From contig NZ_CAKRNY010000008.1 of NCBI RefSeq assembly GCF_934371575.1, positions 40,457 through 104,456 on the forward strand: a DNA stretch of 64,000 nucleotides, read 5' to 3'. Of this stretch, positions 63,874-64,000 are shown in pieces (position 1 is the first letter of the stretch; each line of letters starts with the position of its first letter). The translations under genes were made by a program, and so were the position numbers. The DNA comes from an uncultured Blautia sp. GTDB taxonomy: Bacteria > Bacillota > Clostridia > Lachnospirales > Lachnospiraceae. A model generated the notes under the pieces. The model worked only from the letters and a program-made list of their open reading frames with translations, had not been told where the DNA came from and made no database searches.

Positions 63874-64000
63874 TTGGTCAAGCCCTCACCCGATTAGTAG
63901 CAGTCAGCTGCGTACATTGCTGTACTTCCACCTCTGCCCTATCTACCTCGTCGTCTTCAAGGGGGTTTACTTCTTTCGAATGGGACATCTCATCTTGAGG
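63874..64000 (-). rRNA. 23S ribosomal RNA, 3' end (rest beyond right edge)
   Basis: The minus strand reads the conserved end of 23S rRNA: GAAGACGACGAGGTAGATAG, then AGCTGACTGCTACTAATCGG and GAGGGCTTGACC. The exact 3' end is estimated. No 5S gene follows before the tRNAs. Confidence 0.93.

Overview
The window looks like a chromosomal segment of a spore-forming, low-to-mid GC Firmicute of the Lachnospiraceae (Blautia/Ruminococcus/Dorea-like). The reasons are: AGGAGG ribosome binding sites and many TTG/GTG starts; a T-box leader; a hup-rqcP-yabP-yabQ-divIC-spoIIE-tilS-hpt-ftsH block in the same order as in Bacillus; a CUT1 sugar transporter without its own ATPase; a YesMN-type two-component system; a SUF system of the sufCBDSU type; and a pyrophosphate-type phosphofructokinase. 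Nearly all genes are on the minus strand. The exceptions are mecA, a 2[4Fe-4S] ferredoxin and pfk. No prophage, insertion sequence or CRISPR array was seen. The window is mostly core genome.

Layout, left to right. 1-12.7 kb is a carbohydrate region: a partial radical SAM gene, a lipoprotein solute-binding protein, a YesM-like kinase and YesN-like regulator, a sugar ABC transporter (two permeases and a binding protein), class II fructose-bisphosphate aldolase and a cytosolic GH13 alpha-glucan hydrolase. 12.9-21.3 kb is the conserved sporulation/division/tRNA-modification block, ending in a CotS-like gene. 21.4-24.8 kb has the CCA-adding enzyme and ProRS, the latter behind a T-box and an unusual multi-hairpin element. 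24.9-33.4 kb has an LtaS-like enzyme, dCMP deaminase, rpiB, tsaC/sua5 and two very large, apparently paralogous membrane proteins (one DUF2298). 33.5-36.5 kb has CwlD, a membrane-anchored GH18 protein and a small unannotated protein with no standard start codon. 36.9-39 kb has mecA, a DUF1858 protein, a ferredoxin and a MerR regulator. 39.1-44.6 kb has dnaB-rplI-gdpP, then rpsF-ssb-rpsR and a DUF951 protein. 44.7-49.5 kb has a sirtuin, a class B sortase and a three-gene MoxR/VWA operon. 49.7-58.1 kb has pfk, a xanthine/uracil permease, a subtilisin-like protease, lgt, an arginase-fold protein, a DUF308 protein and a MATE exporter. 58.3-63.4 kb is the SUF operon. 63.5-64 kb has tRNA-Cys, tRNA-Glu, tRNA-Asn and the 3' end of a 23S rRNA gene.

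The most notable observations are as follows. (i) Two intact genes have a near-ideal Shine-Dalgarno placed in front of a non-standard start codon: ATA for sufC and ACG for a 78-residue protein. (ii) The spoIIE promoter keeps the 21-bp spacer and tandem 0A boxes known from Bacillus, although the SpoIIE it drives lacks the multi-spanning membrane domain. (iii) A roughly 200-bp element of nested hairpins sits exactly between the T-box terminator and proS. (iv) Terminator-like hairpins abut the start codons of cotS and cwlD.
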